57,477 nucleotides of DNA from Metabacillus mangrovi (GCF_009711125.1 NZ_WMIB01000024.1:1-57477); one strand, 5' to 3'; numbered from the stretch's first letter, positions 46,246 to 54,842 are shown. Numbers and translations are program-made. Notes: a model not told the origin generated them from the letters alone.

Positions 46246-47045
46246 CTTGCGCTCCTCCTTTGATTATTTGTCAGAAGAATGATGACAGCCATCGCGATAA
46301 TCAGGAAAACGGCGATCGTTGCACCCATTCCCCAGTCCTGAGTGACGAGAAAGTGCTGTTCGATTGCGGTTCCGAGTGTAATGACACGGTTACCGGCAAT
46401 CAGCCTTGTAATCATAAACAGGGACAGTGCCGGGATGAAGACAGCCTGGCACCCTGATTTGACGCCGGATACCGTCAGCGGAAAAATAACCCGCTTAAAT
46501 GTAATCCATCTGGATGAGCCCAAATCTCTCGCAGCATCTACGAGTGAAGGGTTCATTTCCTCCAGTGAGTTGTAGATCGGCAGAATCATAAATGGGATAA
46601 AAATGTACACGGCAACGAAGATGAAACTGAAGTCGGTGAACAGGATTTGCTGTCTTCCTGCCCCTATAAACTCAAGGAGGTTGTTCGCCGTTCCGTATGT
46701 TCCAAAGATTCCAAGAAACGCATATGCCTTCAAAAGCAAATTGATCCATGTCGGCAGAATAATCAGCAGCAGCCAAAGCTGCTTATGCTTTGTTTTTGTC
46801 AGCAGATAAGCGGTCGGGTACGCGATGAGCAAGGAAAATACAGTAATCAGGAATGCATACCAGAATGAGCTCAAGGTCATCTGCATATAGACAGGTGTGA
46901 AGAAATTCGCATAGTTGGACAGTGTCAGATTGCCTTCTATATCAAAAAGAGAATAATAAAAGATGAGAACGATGGGTGCTGCAACAAACAGCACCATCCA
47001 GAGCACGTAAGGGATGAGGTACAGATTGCGCGCGTTAGTCTGCAT
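46242..47045 (-). CDS. potB: Spermidine/putrescine ABC transporter permease PotB
   Basis: A 267-residue permease with six transmembrane segments and the EAA loop [23 protein letters not shown] 47045 follows AGGGGA and overlaps potA by 11 bp; a longer frame to 47099 extends inside potA without a site and adds a non-family N terminus. Confidence 0.93.
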   Translation of the reverse strand: MQTNARNLYLIPYVLWMVLFVAAPIVLIFYYSLFDIEGNLTLSNYANFFTPVYMQMTLSSFWYAFLITVFSLLIAYPTAYLLTKTKHKQLWLLLIILPTWINLLLKAYAFLGIFGTYGTANNLLEFIGAGRQQILFTDFSFIFVAVYIFIPFMILPIYNSLEEMNPSLVDAARDLGSSRWITFKRVIFPLTVSGVKSGCQAVFIPALSLFMITRLIAGNRVITLGTAIEQHFLVTQDWGMGATIAVFLIIAMAVIILLTNNQRRSAR

Positions 47046-48141
47046 GGTGTTCCCCTGCGTAGGATTCCAGACGCTTATCGAATTCTTCTTCCGTCTCATT
47101 AAATCTCATTACATGTATCGCTTCCGGTTCGAAATCAAGACCGATCTCCTCGCCGACGACTGCTTTTTTCGTCGAATGAACGAGCCACTCATTTCCTGCA
47201 TCATCATAGCAGCAAATCTCATAGTGAACACCGCGGAACAGCTGGGAGTCTACCTTCACCTGCAGCTTCCCTTCATCTTTCCGGGCGATTAGCAGATCTT
47301 CAGGTCTGACGACAATCTCAACAGACTCCTTCGTATGAAAACCTCGGTCCACACACTCAAACCGCTTGCCGGCAAATTCCACTTCGTAATCCTGAATCAT
47401 CGTTCCTGATACGATATTGGATTCACCAATGAAATCCGCTACAAACCGGTTGATCGGTTCGTCGTAAATATCTGTTGGCGTTCCGCTCTGCTGAATCTGC
47501 CCTTTGTTCAGGACAAAGATTTCGTCAGAGAGAGCGAGTGCTTCCTCCTGATCATGCGTGACAAAGATAAAGGTGATGCCAAGCCTGCGCTGCAGCTCCT
47601 TCAGCTCATATTGCATCTCCGTGCGAAGCTTCAGATCAAGCGCAGAAAGCGGTTCATCCAGCAGGATGACCTCCGGCTCGTTGACGATGGCCCGCGCGAT
47701 TGCGACCCGCTGTTTTTGTCCGCCGGACATCCCGGTAATTTCCCGGTTTTCATAGCCTTCCAGGTTCACGAAGCGGAGGGCTTCTTTCACTTTTTCCGTA
47801 ATCTGGTCTTTCTTCATTTTTTTGATTCTCAGACCGAACGCAACGTTTTCAAATACATTCAGGTGCGGAAAGAGTGCATAATCCTGAAAGACAGTATTCA
47901 CCTGGCGTTTGTTTGCCGGTACTTCATTAATGACTTTTCCGTCGAAATAGATATTTCCGGATGAAGGTTCAGTAAACCCCGCGATTAAGCGGAGAATGGT
48001 GGTTTTTCCGCAGCCTGAAGGTCCGAGCAACGTGTAAAATCGGCCGCGTTCGATCTCAAAGCTCACAGAATCAAGAACCGGCGATGCTTCATCGTATTGC
48101 TTCGTTACTCCTTCAAATTGAATAATGACTTCGTTTTTCAT
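47035..48141 (-). CDS. potA: Spermidine/putrescine ABC transporter ATPase PotA
   Basis: A 368-residue ABC ATPase. Walker A GPSGCGKT (40-47), signature [14 protein letters not shown], Walker B VILLDEP, then a C-terminal TOBE regulatory region (about 280-350). Strong GAGGAGG before the ATG. First transporter gene after the regulator, 30 bp downstream. Confidence 0.95.
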   Translation of the reverse strand: MKNEVIIQFEGVTKQYDEASPVLDSVSFEIERGRFYTLLGPSGCGKTTILRLIAGFTEPSSGNIYFDGKVINEVPANKRQVNTVFQDYALFPHLNVFENVAFGLRIKKMKKDQITEKVKEALRFVNLEGYENREITGMSGGQKQRVAIARAIVNEPEVILLDEPLSALDLKLRTEMQYELKELQRRLGITFIFVTHDQEEALALSDEIFVLNKGQIQQSGTPTDIYDEPINRFVADFIGESNIVSGTMIQDYEVEFAGKRFECVDRGFHTKESVEIVVRPEDLLIARKDEGKLQVKVDSQLFRGVHYEICCYDDAGNEWLVHSTKKAVVGEEIGLDFEPEAIHVMRFNETEEEFDKRLESYAGEHHAD

Positions 48142-48161
48142 AACAGCCTCCTCGTTTAAAC

Positions 48162-48171
48162 AAACGTTTGA
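48162..48171. promoter_or_regulatory. Palindrome CAAACGTTTG between regulator and potA
   Basis: A perfect 10-bp palindrome just after the regulator stop codon (minus-strand sense) and before the potA ribosome binding site. Could be an operator or part of an RNA fold. Low certainty. Confidence 0.3.
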
Positions 48172-48714
48172 TTAAAGATAAGAATGTGTAGCTACAAGCA
48201 GAATCTCAGAGGATCCGCTGTGTTGATTTGTGATCTGATGTGTATCCGCGGCAGAGAAATAAATGGACTCTCCTTCACACGCCTCATAATAGCGGGAACC
48301 GATCCGGATGGAAACGCTGCCCTTCATCACATACCCGAACGTTTCGGAGGATGAAGGTTCAAATTCTTTGAACTCTCCTTTTTCCTTCAGCAGAAGGCGG
48401 ATCGGCTCCATTTCCTTTTCATTGGACTCCGGAACGAGCCATTGGATGGAATATCCTTTTTCCTCATCCTTATACCCGTATTGATCCTCTTCTTTATAGA
48501 CAACCTTTTGAACGGCAGCACCCGACTCAAAGAATTTCTCCGGCGTGCAGCCGAGCACTTCCAGAATACTGAAAAAGGTATCCATTGATGGAGAGCTTAA
48601 ATCCCTTTCAAGCTGGGATATGTACCCTTTGCTCAAGTCCGTTCGCTCACCAAGCTCTTCCTGGGTCAGCCCGCTTTTCAGCCGGAGATTTTTTAAATTT
48701 TTCCCAATTTGCAT
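48172..48714 (-). CDS. XRE-cupin transcriptional regulator of pot operon (PuuR-like)
   Basis: A 180-residue regulator. An N-terminal XRE helix-turn-helix (LKNLRLKSGLTQEELGERT, about 5-60) and a C-terminal cupin domain (FGYVMKGSVSIRIGSRYYE) as in polyamine-responsive PuuR. ATG 48714 gives the normal family length with AAGG upstream; a GTG at 48759 is less likely. It precedes potABCD with 30 bp, so it likely controls the operon in response to polyamine. Confidence 0.87.
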   Translation of the reverse strand: MQIGKNLKNLRLKSGLTQEELGERTDLSKGYISQLERDLSSPSMDTFFSILEVLGCTPEKFFESGAAVQKVVYKEEDQYGYKDEEKGYSIQWLVPESNEKEMEPIRLLLKEKGEFKEFEPSSSETFGYVMKGSVSIRIGSRYYEACEGESIYFSAADTHQITNQHSGSSEILLVATHSYL

Positions 48715-48847
48715 AAATGAACCTTCATTCCTGTTTATTTTAAGTAAACTTTCAGTCACAAAAGTTTTGCATTACCATACTCAAAGTTTATTATAGCCTT
48801 TTCTATTATAAGTTTTTTTTCCCGTTTTTCAACTGGAATTTTTATAT

Positions 48848-48877
48848 AAAAAAAACACCGCTGCATGAGCGGTGTGT
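48848..48877 (-). terminator. Terminator after the ABM monooxygenase gene
   Basis: Stem ACACCGCT / AGCGGTGT with a T8 run on the minus strand. Confidence 0.88.
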
Positions 48878-48882
48878 CTTGC

Positions 48883-49170
48883 TTAGACCTTATCGAGAAA
48901 ATGGACTTCCCTGGTTTCAATCAAAGGAGCGATTTCTTCACGGTAAGCTTGGTAGTGGGGGGATGCAATATGGGCATCAACCGCCTCCTGGTCTTTCCAG
49001 TTCTCGAAAAAGACGAATACCCCTTTGTCCTCTTTTGAACGGTGAAGGTCATAGCTGATGCACCCTTCCTCCGCTCTCGAAGGAGCAATGGCCTTTTTCA
49101 TTGCGGCAAACAGCTCCTCTTCCCTTCCTTCTTTCGCTTTCATAATTGCATTAATTGTAATGGCAGACAT
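48883..49170 (-). CDS. Antibiotic biosynthesis monooxygenase (ABM) family quinol monooxygenase-like
   Basis: A 95-residue dimeric alpha-beta barrel (ABM/YgiN) protein. The pattern AITINAIMKAKEGREEE..AEEGCISYDLHRSKED..FFENWKDQEAVDAH is standard for the family. No cofactor is expected. Physiological substrate unknown. Lies 12 bp after the ATPase gene and may be co-transcribed with it. AGGAGGAA precedes the ATG. Confidence 0.88.
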   Translation of the reverse strand: MSAITINAIMKAKEGREEELFAAMKKAIAPSRAEEGCISYDLHRSKEDKGVFVFFENWKDQEAVDAHIASPHYQAYREEIAPLIETREVHFLDKV

Positions 49171-49182
49171 CGTTTTTCCTCC

Positions 49183-49920
49183 TCAGTCGTCTTCTTTAAA
49201 AATGTCTTCCAGCATTTTCTCGCGGTGATCAAGAAAATACTTGGTGATTTGATAGTGTTCAGTATGCTCGTATTCCGTTTCTGTTATTTCCCCATCTTCA
49301 AATAAATAAATCGCTGCATCCGGGTATCCGAGCAAAATGGGTGAATGGGTGGCGATAATAAACTGTGCGTTTTCTTCATTGATCAGGTCATGGATCACCC
49401 GCAGCAGGCTGAGCTGTCTTTGCGGGGACAGTGCTGCCTCGGGCTCGTCCAGGAGATAGATCGCCCTGCCCCCAAGGCGGTTTGTGAAAAGGGATAAAAA
49501 GGATTCACCATGAGATTGTTGATGCAGAGACTTTCCGCCGTAGCTGTCCAGAACTTGTGGATTCCCCTCACTGGCAACCTGGTCAATATGGCTCGCAAAC
49601 TGATAAAATGTCTCGGCCCGGAAAAAGAAGCCGTCCGTTGCTTTCGGGAGCCATGAGAGCTGCAGATAGTCGCCCAGATCGGAGTTGGAGGCATCCACTT
49701 CATATTGGTTCCCTTTGCTGCCTCCTGCCGTATGGAATCCGCTCTGATACGCGATCGCTTCCAGAAGCGTGGATTTGCCCGACCCGTTCTCCCCGCAGAA
49801 AAACGTAACATTTTTGGTGAATTCCAGCTCATTTAAATCCCTTATTGCCGGAATCGTGAACGGATAATGCTGCGGGATAGGGCCGGTGAACGCCTTTAAT
49901 CGTATACTTCTTAAATACAA
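49183..49920 (-). CDS. Single-domain AAA/ABC-type ATPase (AAA_21-like)
   Basis: A 245-residue SMC/ABC-like ATPase. Walker A is GENGSGKS, the signature-like LSPQRQ and Walker B YLLDEPEAAL follow, with the H-loop IIATHSP. TTG 49920 follows AAGGGGG by seven bases; an ATG at 49944 and one at 50034 lack sites. These stand-alone ATPases are often uncharacterised; some are parts of defence systems, but no nuclease or toxin partner is visible here. Divergent from the DinB gene. Confidence 0.82.
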   Translation of the reverse strand: MYLRSIRLKAFTGPIPQHYPFTIPAIRDLNELEFTKNVTFFCGENGSGKSTLLEAIAYQSGFHTAGGSKGNQYEVDASNSDLGDYLQLSWLPKATDGFFFRAETFYQFASHIDQVASEGNPQVLDSYGGKSLHQQSHGESFLSLFTNRLGGRAIYLLDEPEAALSPQRQLSLLRVIHDLINEENAQFIIATHSPILLGYPDAAIYLFEDGEITETEYEHTEHYQITKYFLDHREKMLEDIFKEDD

Positions 49921-50033
49921 ACGGGCCGCCCCCTTTTTCTCCATTATACTGAAAGTTTTTGAAAACAGCCTTGTTTTGCTCAAAAGGGGGTATATACTGG
50001 GATAACGATGAAAAAATTTGAGGAGGCGTTTCA

Positions 50034-50525
50034 ATGTTTACATCTAAAGAGGAATTCATTCAGGAATGGCAGCGCGAAGCAGAAGCTACTGAAAAAATAC
50101 TGAACACTTTAACGGATGATTCTCTTAGACAGGAGGTTGCACCAGGCTTCAACCATTTAGGCGGGCTTGGATGGCATATCACGGTCTCTGTCCATTCTAT
50201 GCTCACACAGACCGGTCTGAATTTCTGCCACCCTGCCCACGTTGAAACAGTGCCAGAATCAGCAGAAGAAATCTCTTCAGCGTACCGGGATACAAGCCGG
50301 GCGATGATAAAGGCTGTCCATGAGCAGTGGTCCGATGATTCACTGCAGGAACCCCGTGACTTTTTTGGCAGCCAGCTGCCGCTTCACGCTATTTTACGGA
50401 TGCTCATTCAGCATCAGATTCACCACCGAGGACAGATGACTGTTCTCATGAGACAAGCAGGACTGCCTGTTCCCGGTGTCTACGGACCAAGCAAGGAAGA
50501 ATGGATAAGCGCGACCGAAGCGTAA
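50034..50525 (+). CDS. DinB/YfiT-like metalloenzyme
   Basis: A 163-residue four-helix DinB-family protein. Histidines in LGWHITVSVH and HQIHHRGQM are placed as the metal triad. The family includes thiol-transferases using bacillithiol or mycothiol. GAGGAGG before the ATG. Stop overlaps the next start by one base. Confidence 0.85.
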   Translation: MFTSKEEFIQEWQREAEATEKILNTLTDDSLRQEVAPGFNHLGGLGWHITVSVHSMLTQTGLNFCHPAHVETVPESAEEISSAYRDTSRAMIKAVHEQWSDDSLQEPRDFFGSQLPLHAILRMLIQHQIHHRGQMTVLMRQAGLPVPGVYGPSKEEWISATEA

Positions 50526-51022
50526 TGAAAATTGCAGTCTTATCCGATACTCATTTCCCAAAACGGAGGAAGGCTTTTCCCCCGCAGCTCGAGCGCGATC
50601 TGGCACAAGCAGATGCCATCATCCACGCCGGAGATTTTCTGACAGTTGAGGCATTCCGGGAGCTGCAGAAATACGGGCCCCTGCATGCCGTTTACGGAAA
50701 TGGAGACTGTACAGAGCTGAAAGAGCTGCTCCCAGGCAAGCTGATGCTTGAGTTTGGCAGGTTCCGGGTTGGAGTTGTACACGGCCATGAAGGCAGGGGT
50801 GCTTCAACGGAAAAGCGGGCACTGAATGCATTTAAGAATCATAAACCAGACTGCGTCATTTTTGGCCATTCCCATATTCCCATCAAAAAAGAACAGGATG
50901 GCCTGCTGATTTTCAACCCCGGCTCCCCTTCTGATAAAAGGCGGCAGCCCTTGTTCTCTTATGGTATCCTGACTCTGGGAGACAAGCTTACGGCAGAGCA
51001 TGTGTTTTTTGGCCCTCAATAA
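50525..51022 (+). CDS. YfcE/MJ0936-type metallophosphoesterase
   Basis: A 165-residue calcineurin-like phosphoesterase. The five metal motifs are LSDTH, HAGDF, YGNGDC, VHGHEGR and FGHSHIP. Similar to B. subtilis YsnB (171 aa). Probably a cytosolic phosphodiesterase, natural substrate unknown. ATG 50525 shares a base with the DinB stop, so coupling is likely. Confidence 0.9.
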   Translation: MKIAVLSDTHFPKRRKAFPPQLERDLAQADAIIHAGDFLTVEAFRELQKYGPLHAVYGNGDCTELKELLPGKLMLEFGRFRVGVVHGHEGRGASTEKRALNAFKNHKPDCVIFGHSHIPIKKEQDGLLIFNPGSPSDKRRQPLFSYGILTLGDKLTAEHVFFGPQ

Positions 51023-51064
51023 ATGGGTATGCTAAAACGGTACATAATGAAGGAGGATTTACGA

Positions 51065-51466
51065 ATGGAGACATTTACAGTAGGATTTCATCAAGAAGAT
51101 CAGATGCACAATATGACCGTGCAGCTGCTTTCGGAAGAAGACTTTCAGCAGCACACAGAAGGAGGCACCCGCCACCTTTTCGAACTCGACACGAACGTCG
51201 GATTCTTCGTATTTTTTGATGCAGTGGACGAGAAAGGAAAAGAATCATACCTTGTCCTTCGTTACGAAGAAAATGAAGAGGACCCATCTGCATGTTATGG
51301 CTTTGAGCTGAGGGATTTTTATCAATTCACAGCCCTTTACCTGAACGACCTCGAATTCAGCGAAGAAGTGGAAACAGCGGGAGAAGAAGAGGAAGTGTAT
51401 GGACCGGTTCACCATCTTGCCCATCTGATGCACCACATCGTTGAAGAAGGAAAGAAACTGGAATAG
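51065..51466 (+). CDS. Acidic cytosolic protein of unknown function
   Basis: A 133-residue acidic protein from ATG 51065 (AAGGAGG nine bases upstream). No signal peptide or membrane span. Seven or more acidic clusters and a His-rich C terminus (HHLAHLMHHIVEE) that could bind metal. Family not recognised; similar-looking proteins occur in other Bacillus. The longer frame from 51023 is not needed. Confidence 0.7.
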   Translation: METFTVGFHQEDQMHNMTVQLLSEEDFQQHTEGGTRHLFELDTNVGFFVFFDAVDEKGKESYLVLRYEENEEDPSACYGFELRDFYQFTALYLNDLEFSEEVETAGEEEEVYGPVHHLAHLMHHIVEEGKKLE

Positions 51467-51498
51467 AAAAGCAAAAACAGACCTTACTTAAAGATGGA

Positions 51499-51532
51499 AA
51501 GAAGCTCAGAGCCATAGTGCTATGAGCTTCTT
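51499..51532. terminator. Shared bidirectional terminator
   Basis: Stem AAGAAGCTCA / TGAGCTTCTT between two convergent genes. It includes the stop region of the minus-strand gene. Confidence 0.6.
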
Positions 51533-51816
51533 ACTGTTTCAGAATCCCCGGCAGATTTCAGCTTATCAATATATTCTTTTCCTTCTAAGAGAGAAAGCCC
51601 TAAAGTTTGTCTAGCTTTTTTGACAGCTTTAATGTCTTTCCCCTCATTTATTAATTTACGCAGCTCAAGATCGATTGGATTCTCATGCATTTCTGAATCT
51701 TTGGCTACTTGATCCACAGTATGTTGCATCCTTTTTACTCTGTCTTCTAGTTTATTCACCTTAGAGGTTAATTTTAAAATAACCAGAAAAAACAGGATAA
51801 TTACAAAGTATTCCAT
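51520..51816 (-). CDS. Membrane-anchored protein with L7/L12 C-terminal-like domain
   Basis: A 98-residue protein. Residues 2-16 form one transmembrane helix, 17-45 a short coiled coil (VNKLEDRVKRM), and the C terminus INEGKDIKAVKKARQTLGLS..EGKEYIDKL resembles the C-terminal domain of ribosomal protein L7/L12, which contacts translation factors. Function unknown. The gene has no close partner. Confidence 0.7.
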   Translation of the reverse strand: MEYFVIILFFLVILKLTSKVNKLEDRVKRMQHTVDQVAKDSEMHENPIDLELRKLINEGKDIKAVKKARQTLGLSLLEGKEYIDKLKSAGDSETVRSS

Positions 51817-51920
51817 ATATTAGAAGCTCCCTATCCTTATTTTTCGCACTGCACGATGTACGAATCAAAACTGAATTGTATTGTTTCACTAATTGCGTTT
51901 CCCTCTCTCACAAAAGGAGT

Positions 51921-51968
51921 ACAAACAAAAGCATATAGCCCAATTAATGAATTGGACTATATGTTTGT
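51921..51968 (-). terminator. Long hairpin terminator after the DUF6509-like gene
   Basis: A stem of about 14 bp (CATATAGTCCAATT / AATTGGGCTATATG, one mismatch) with flanking ACAAAC / GTTTGT, followed by CTTTTGTTT on the minus strand. Confidence 0.75.
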
Positions 51969-52027
51969 GGACTGATTTGAATTGTGAACTCGGAAATCAG
52001 ACCCATTATGTTCAAACAGGCTGGCTT

Positions 52028-52330
52028 TCACTCTTGCTCTTCCTGCTCCGGCAGATGCTCCAGGCAATAAGAAGCCACCATGGCCTCTTCTTCCTCATCC
52101 AGACCGAAATCAAAGCTTTTCTCTGTTTCTTTTTCATAAAACTGATATTGGGTAATACGGGCACTGCCGTCTTCCATTAGAAAAATCACCCGCAAATAAA
52201 TGCCATTTTCCGAATACAGCTCATCGTCCTCCGGCACCTCAAGATCCAGAAGAAACTCATACCGCTCTCCCGGCAGAATTCCGAACGGATCTTCAAGCAA
52301 TTCTGCTTCATGGCTTGTAATAGTAAGCAT
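52028..52330 (-). CDS. Small acidic protein, DUF6509-like
   Basis: A 100-residue acidic protein (ELLEDPFGILPGERYEFLLD and SENGIYLRVIF), which I believe corresponds to DUF6509, a small family found in Bacillaceae. Soluble, no signal peptide. Function unknown. GAGAGGAGT lies upstream of the ATG. Confidence 0.72.
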   Translation of the reverse strand: MLTITSHEAELLEDPFGILPGERYEFLLDLEVPEDDELYSENGIYLRVIFLMEDGSARITQYQFYEKETEKSFDFGLDEEEEAMVASYCLEHLPEQEEQE

Positions 52331-52464
52331 ATTTGGACTCCTCTCACTTTAGCTATACTCGAAATTATACACGAATTAAATTCACTGTGTAAGATTATGA
52401 AAATCGGGAAAAAAACCAATGTGCACAGAAAATGAAGCACAGACATCGAAAGGAGCGATTCAGC

Positions 52465-52632
52465 TTGAGCACCAAATTAACCGAAATGGCACAAGAGGTT
52501 GCAGGCAAGTCATTCGATCCGGCCGAAAAAAACCAAGAGCACCATTCCTCAGGGATAGAAGTGACACACGACCAGGTGGGCGACCACTATTCTGCAGGCA
52601 CAATCGATGAGAAAACAAAGGACAAGCAATAA
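52465..52632 (+). CDS. YozQ-like DUF4025 family protein
   Basis: A 55-residue hydrophilic protein from TTG 52465 (AAGGAG nine bases before); the ATG at 52432 is poorer. EVAGKSFDP and VTHDQVGDHYSAGTID are characteristic of DUF4025 (B. subtilis YozQ). Likely disordered, function unknown. Confidence 0.78.
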   Translation: MSTKLTEMAQEVAGKSFDPAEKNQEHHSSGIEVTHDQVGDHYSAGTIDEKTKDKQ

Positions 52633-52650
52633 AAATAGCATGAAATGACT

Positions 52651-52675
52651 AAGCCCGGCACAGAGCCGGGCTTTT
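52651..52675 (+). terminator. Terminator after yozQ-like gene
   Basis: Perfect 9-bp GC stem AAGCCCGGC / GCCGGGCTT with a T4 run. Confidence 0.85.
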
Positions 52676-52765
52676 GTCTTTGGACTTTACTTGAGGGACT
52701 CTACTTCAGTGCAAATTCCGATAAGCTTTGCCGGCTGATGGGGGGTACGCTGGGGATTGGAGTTT

Positions 52766-53116
52766 TTACGTGCGGTTCATTGTGAAGTTCGTGCCGATCC
52801 CATCTCTTTACGTGCCCGGTCGAAGGATTTACGTGCCGTTTTAAACGGGGTTCGTGCCATTCTCTTTTTGCGTGCAGAAACGGGGGGAGTTCGTGCCGAT
52901 TCCTTCTGTTTATGTGCCGGATCGGAGGATTTACGTGCCGTTCTAAACGGGGTTCGTGCCGATTCCTTCTGTTTATGTGCCGGATGAGAGGATTTACGTG
53001 CCGTTTTGAACGGGGTTCGTGCCATTCTCTTTTTGCGTGCTGAAACTGGGGCAGTTCGTGCCGATCCCATCTGTTTACGTGCCGGATGAGAGGATTTACG
53101 TGCCGTTCTCAATTTA
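52766..53116. repeat. Array A: 17 CGTGC cores at 21-bp (18-bp) steps
   Basis: The core CGTGCC (variants TGTGCC, CGTGCA, CGTGCT, CGTGCG) occurs at 52769, 52790, 52811, 52832, 52853, 52871, 52892, 52913, 52934, 52955, 52976, 52997, 53018, 53036, 53057, 53078 and 53099. Every step is 21 bp except two of 18 bp (52853-52871, 53018-53036). Unit types follow the order P Q R S T, P Q R, P Q R S T, P Q R; PQRST spans 102 bp. Between cores the 12-15 bp differ by type. No CRISPR-like repeat. The minus strand is open in one frame (ARK/ART heptads), but no ribosome binding site supports a gene. Confidence 0.9.
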
Positions 53117-53249
53117 TCTGATCTTCTTCCGGCTGGTCAGAATTCCCTGCCGAACTCCTTACTCCGCCTGGACTGTCCCAAGATTCCTCAAAGGATATCT
53201 TCTTTTGAAAGCGAATTCATATAGTAGAACTTATATGGAGGGATGTATG

Positions 53250-54572
53250 ATGAAAGCATTAATTTCTTTTTCCAACCGGCTGATGCAGCGATACCTGCCC
53301 GATCCCTTTCTTTTTGTTATCCTGCTTACGTTTGTGGTTTTGGCGTTTGGTCTTCTGCTCACCCCGAGCTCACCATTGGAGATGGTTCAATTTTGGGGAG
53401 ACGGTTTTTGGGGACTGCTGAGCTTTACGATGCAGATGGCTCTTGTTCTGGTAACAGGGCATGTGTTGGCGAGCAGCCCCTTTTTTAAGCGGTCATTGAG
53501 TGCAATGGCAGGAGCTGCAAAATCTCCGGGGCAGGCCATTGTTTATGTCACGCTCGTTTCAATGGCTGCGAGCTGGATCAACTGGGGATTCGGCCTTGTG
53601 ATTGGAGCTCTTTTTGCGAAAGAGCTGGCTAAAAAAGTACATAATGTGGACTATCGGCTGCTCATTGCCAGTGCGTACAGCGGATTTGTGATCTGGCACG
53701 CCGGTATATCCGGGTCCATTCCTCTTACGATTGCGACAGAGGGGCATTTTACAGCGGATGCAATCGGCGTTATTCCAACAAGTCAGACCATTTTTGCTCC
53801 CTTTAATTTAATCATTGTGGCTGTCCTGTTCCTGGTGATTCCCGTTGTTAACCGTTTAATGATGCCTTCCAGCAAAGAGATTGTAACCGTGGATCCTGCT
53901 TTGCTGGAAGAGCGGCCGTTTGAGGCGGCAGGGCTTGAAGCAGAAGCACTGACACCTGCTGCGCGTCTTGAGAACAGCCGGATTCTCTCCCTCCTGATTG
54001 GGATTATGGGTGTCGTTTTTCTCATCAGCTACTTCGTGTCAAAGGGTTTTTTGCTGAATTTGGATATCGTCAATTTTCTGTTTCTGTTTCTCGGAATCCT
54101 TTTTCACGGAACCCCTAAGAAATTTCTATTTGCAGTGAGCGAAGCCGTCAAAGGGACTGCCGGCATCATTATACAATTCCCTTTTTACGCAGGGATAATG
54201 GGAATGATGGTGACCTCTGGACTGGGCACAGTCATTTCAGAGGCCTTCGTTTCTATTTCCAACCCGCAGACCTTCCCGATGCTTGCGTTTTGGAGTGCCG
54301 GCATCATCAACATCTTTGTCCCTTCAGGCGGCGGTCAGTGGGCGGTTCAGGCTCCGGTAATGATCGAAGCAGCAAAAGCACTTGACGTCCCGATGGCCAA
54401 AACCGCGATGGCTGTGGCATGGGGAGACGCCTGGACCAATTTGATCCAGCCTTTCTGGGCCTTGCCGGCTCTTGCGATTGCAGGTCTGAAGGCAAAGGAT
54501 ATCATGGGGTTTTGCGTGTTCGTTCTTCTCGCAAGCGGAGTGGTCATTTCACTTGGACTGCTGCTCTTGTAA
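53250..54572 (+). CDS. Short-chain fatty acid transporter, AtoE family
   Basis: A 440-residue membrane protein with about eleven helices; the family (COG2031, AtoE) has this length. ATG 53250 follows GGAGGGATGT; an ATG one codon earlier is equally near. The longer frame back to 53019 runs into the repeat array. WINWGFGLVIGALFAKEL and the conserved FVPSGGGQWAVQAPV are typical. Takes up acetoacetate-type short-chain acids in E. coli. No catabolic partner gene here. Confidence 0.88.
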   Translation: MKALISFSNRLMQRYLPDPFLFVILLTFVVLAFGLLLTPSSPLEMVQFWGDGFWGLLSFTMQMALVLVTGHVLASSPFFKRSLSAMAGAAKSPGQAIVYVTLVSMAASWINWGFGLVIGALFAKELAKKVHNVDYRLLIASAYSGFVIWHAGISGSIPLTIATEGHFTADAIGVIPTSQTIFAPFNLIIVAVLFLVIPVVNRLMMPSSKEIVTVDPALLEERPFEAAGLEAEALTPAARLENSRILSLLIGIMGVVFLISYFVSKGFLLNLDIVNFLFLFLGILFHGTPKKFLFAVSEAVKGTAGIIIQFPFYAGIMGMMVTSGLGTVISEAFVSISNPQTFPMLAFWSAGIINIFVPSGGGQWAVQAPVMIEAAKALDVPMAKTAMAVAWGDAWTNLIQPFWALPALAIAGLKAKDIMGFCVFVLLASGVVISLGLLLL

Positions 54573-54580
54573 AAAGCAGA

Positions 54581-54613
54581 AAAAAAACAGCCTTCAACGC
54601 TAAGGCTGTTTTT
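54581..54613 (+). terminator. Terminator after AtoE-like gene
   Basis: Stem AAAAACAGCCTT / AAGGCTGTTTTT with a 7-base loop; AT runs on both strands also suit the opposing DUF1540 gene. Confidence 0.88.
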
Positions 54614-54623
54614 CAATCATCCA

Positions 54624-54779
54624 TTATTTCTCCGGTTTAAATGTTCCGCAATCCGTTTCGTGGTTATTCTCGGCTTTGGTTCCCTTATGACTGACTACGT
54701 AGATCTGAGTGGCGCCGCATCTGTTTCCTTTTTCATTATAGACACAGTTGTTCACTTCACATAACACGTCCTGAGCCAC
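54624..54779 (-). CDS. DUF1540 domain protein (51 aa)
   Basis: A 51-residue protein with four spaced cysteines (CEVNNCVYN, NRCGATQIYV, TDCGTF), the DUF1540 pattern that suggests a small metal site. GTG start at 54779 behind GGAGGTGGGAACT. The reading frame is intact and ends before the shared terminator. Such proteins are common in sporulating Firmicutes; function unknown. Its ribosome binding site lies in a long hairpin. Confidence 0.88.
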   Translation of the reverse strand: MAQDVLCEVNNCVYNEKGNRCGATQIYVVSHKGTKAENNHETDCGTFKPEK

Positions 54780-54781
54780 AG

Positions 54782-54835
54782 TTCCCACCTCCCGAGCGGT
54801 AGTGCTTATTTAATACCCGCTTCGGGAGGTGGGAA
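54782..54835 (-). promoter_or_regulatory. Long hairpin sequestering the DUF1540 ribosome binding site
   Basis: Arms TTCCCACCTCCCGAAGCGG and CCGCTCGGGAGGTGGGAA pair over about 18 bp with one bulged base and a 17-base loop. The 3' arm is the Shine-Dalgarno (GGGAGGTGGGAA) of the DUF1540 gene, two bases before its GTG. No T-run follows, so it is not a terminator. Suggests control of translation. Confidence 0.75.
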
Positions 54836-54842
54836 AACCGGT

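Noticed and set aside
52777-53112. Minus-strand open frame of 111 codons with ARK/ART heptads over array A
   Set aside because: Start would be TTG without a ribosome binding site; composition is dictated by the CGTGCC cores. It was left as a possibility, not a gene call.
53019-53249. 77-codon N-terminal extension of the AtoE-like gene
   Set aside because: It lies in array A and the following spacer, lacks a ribosome binding site and would not fit the family length.
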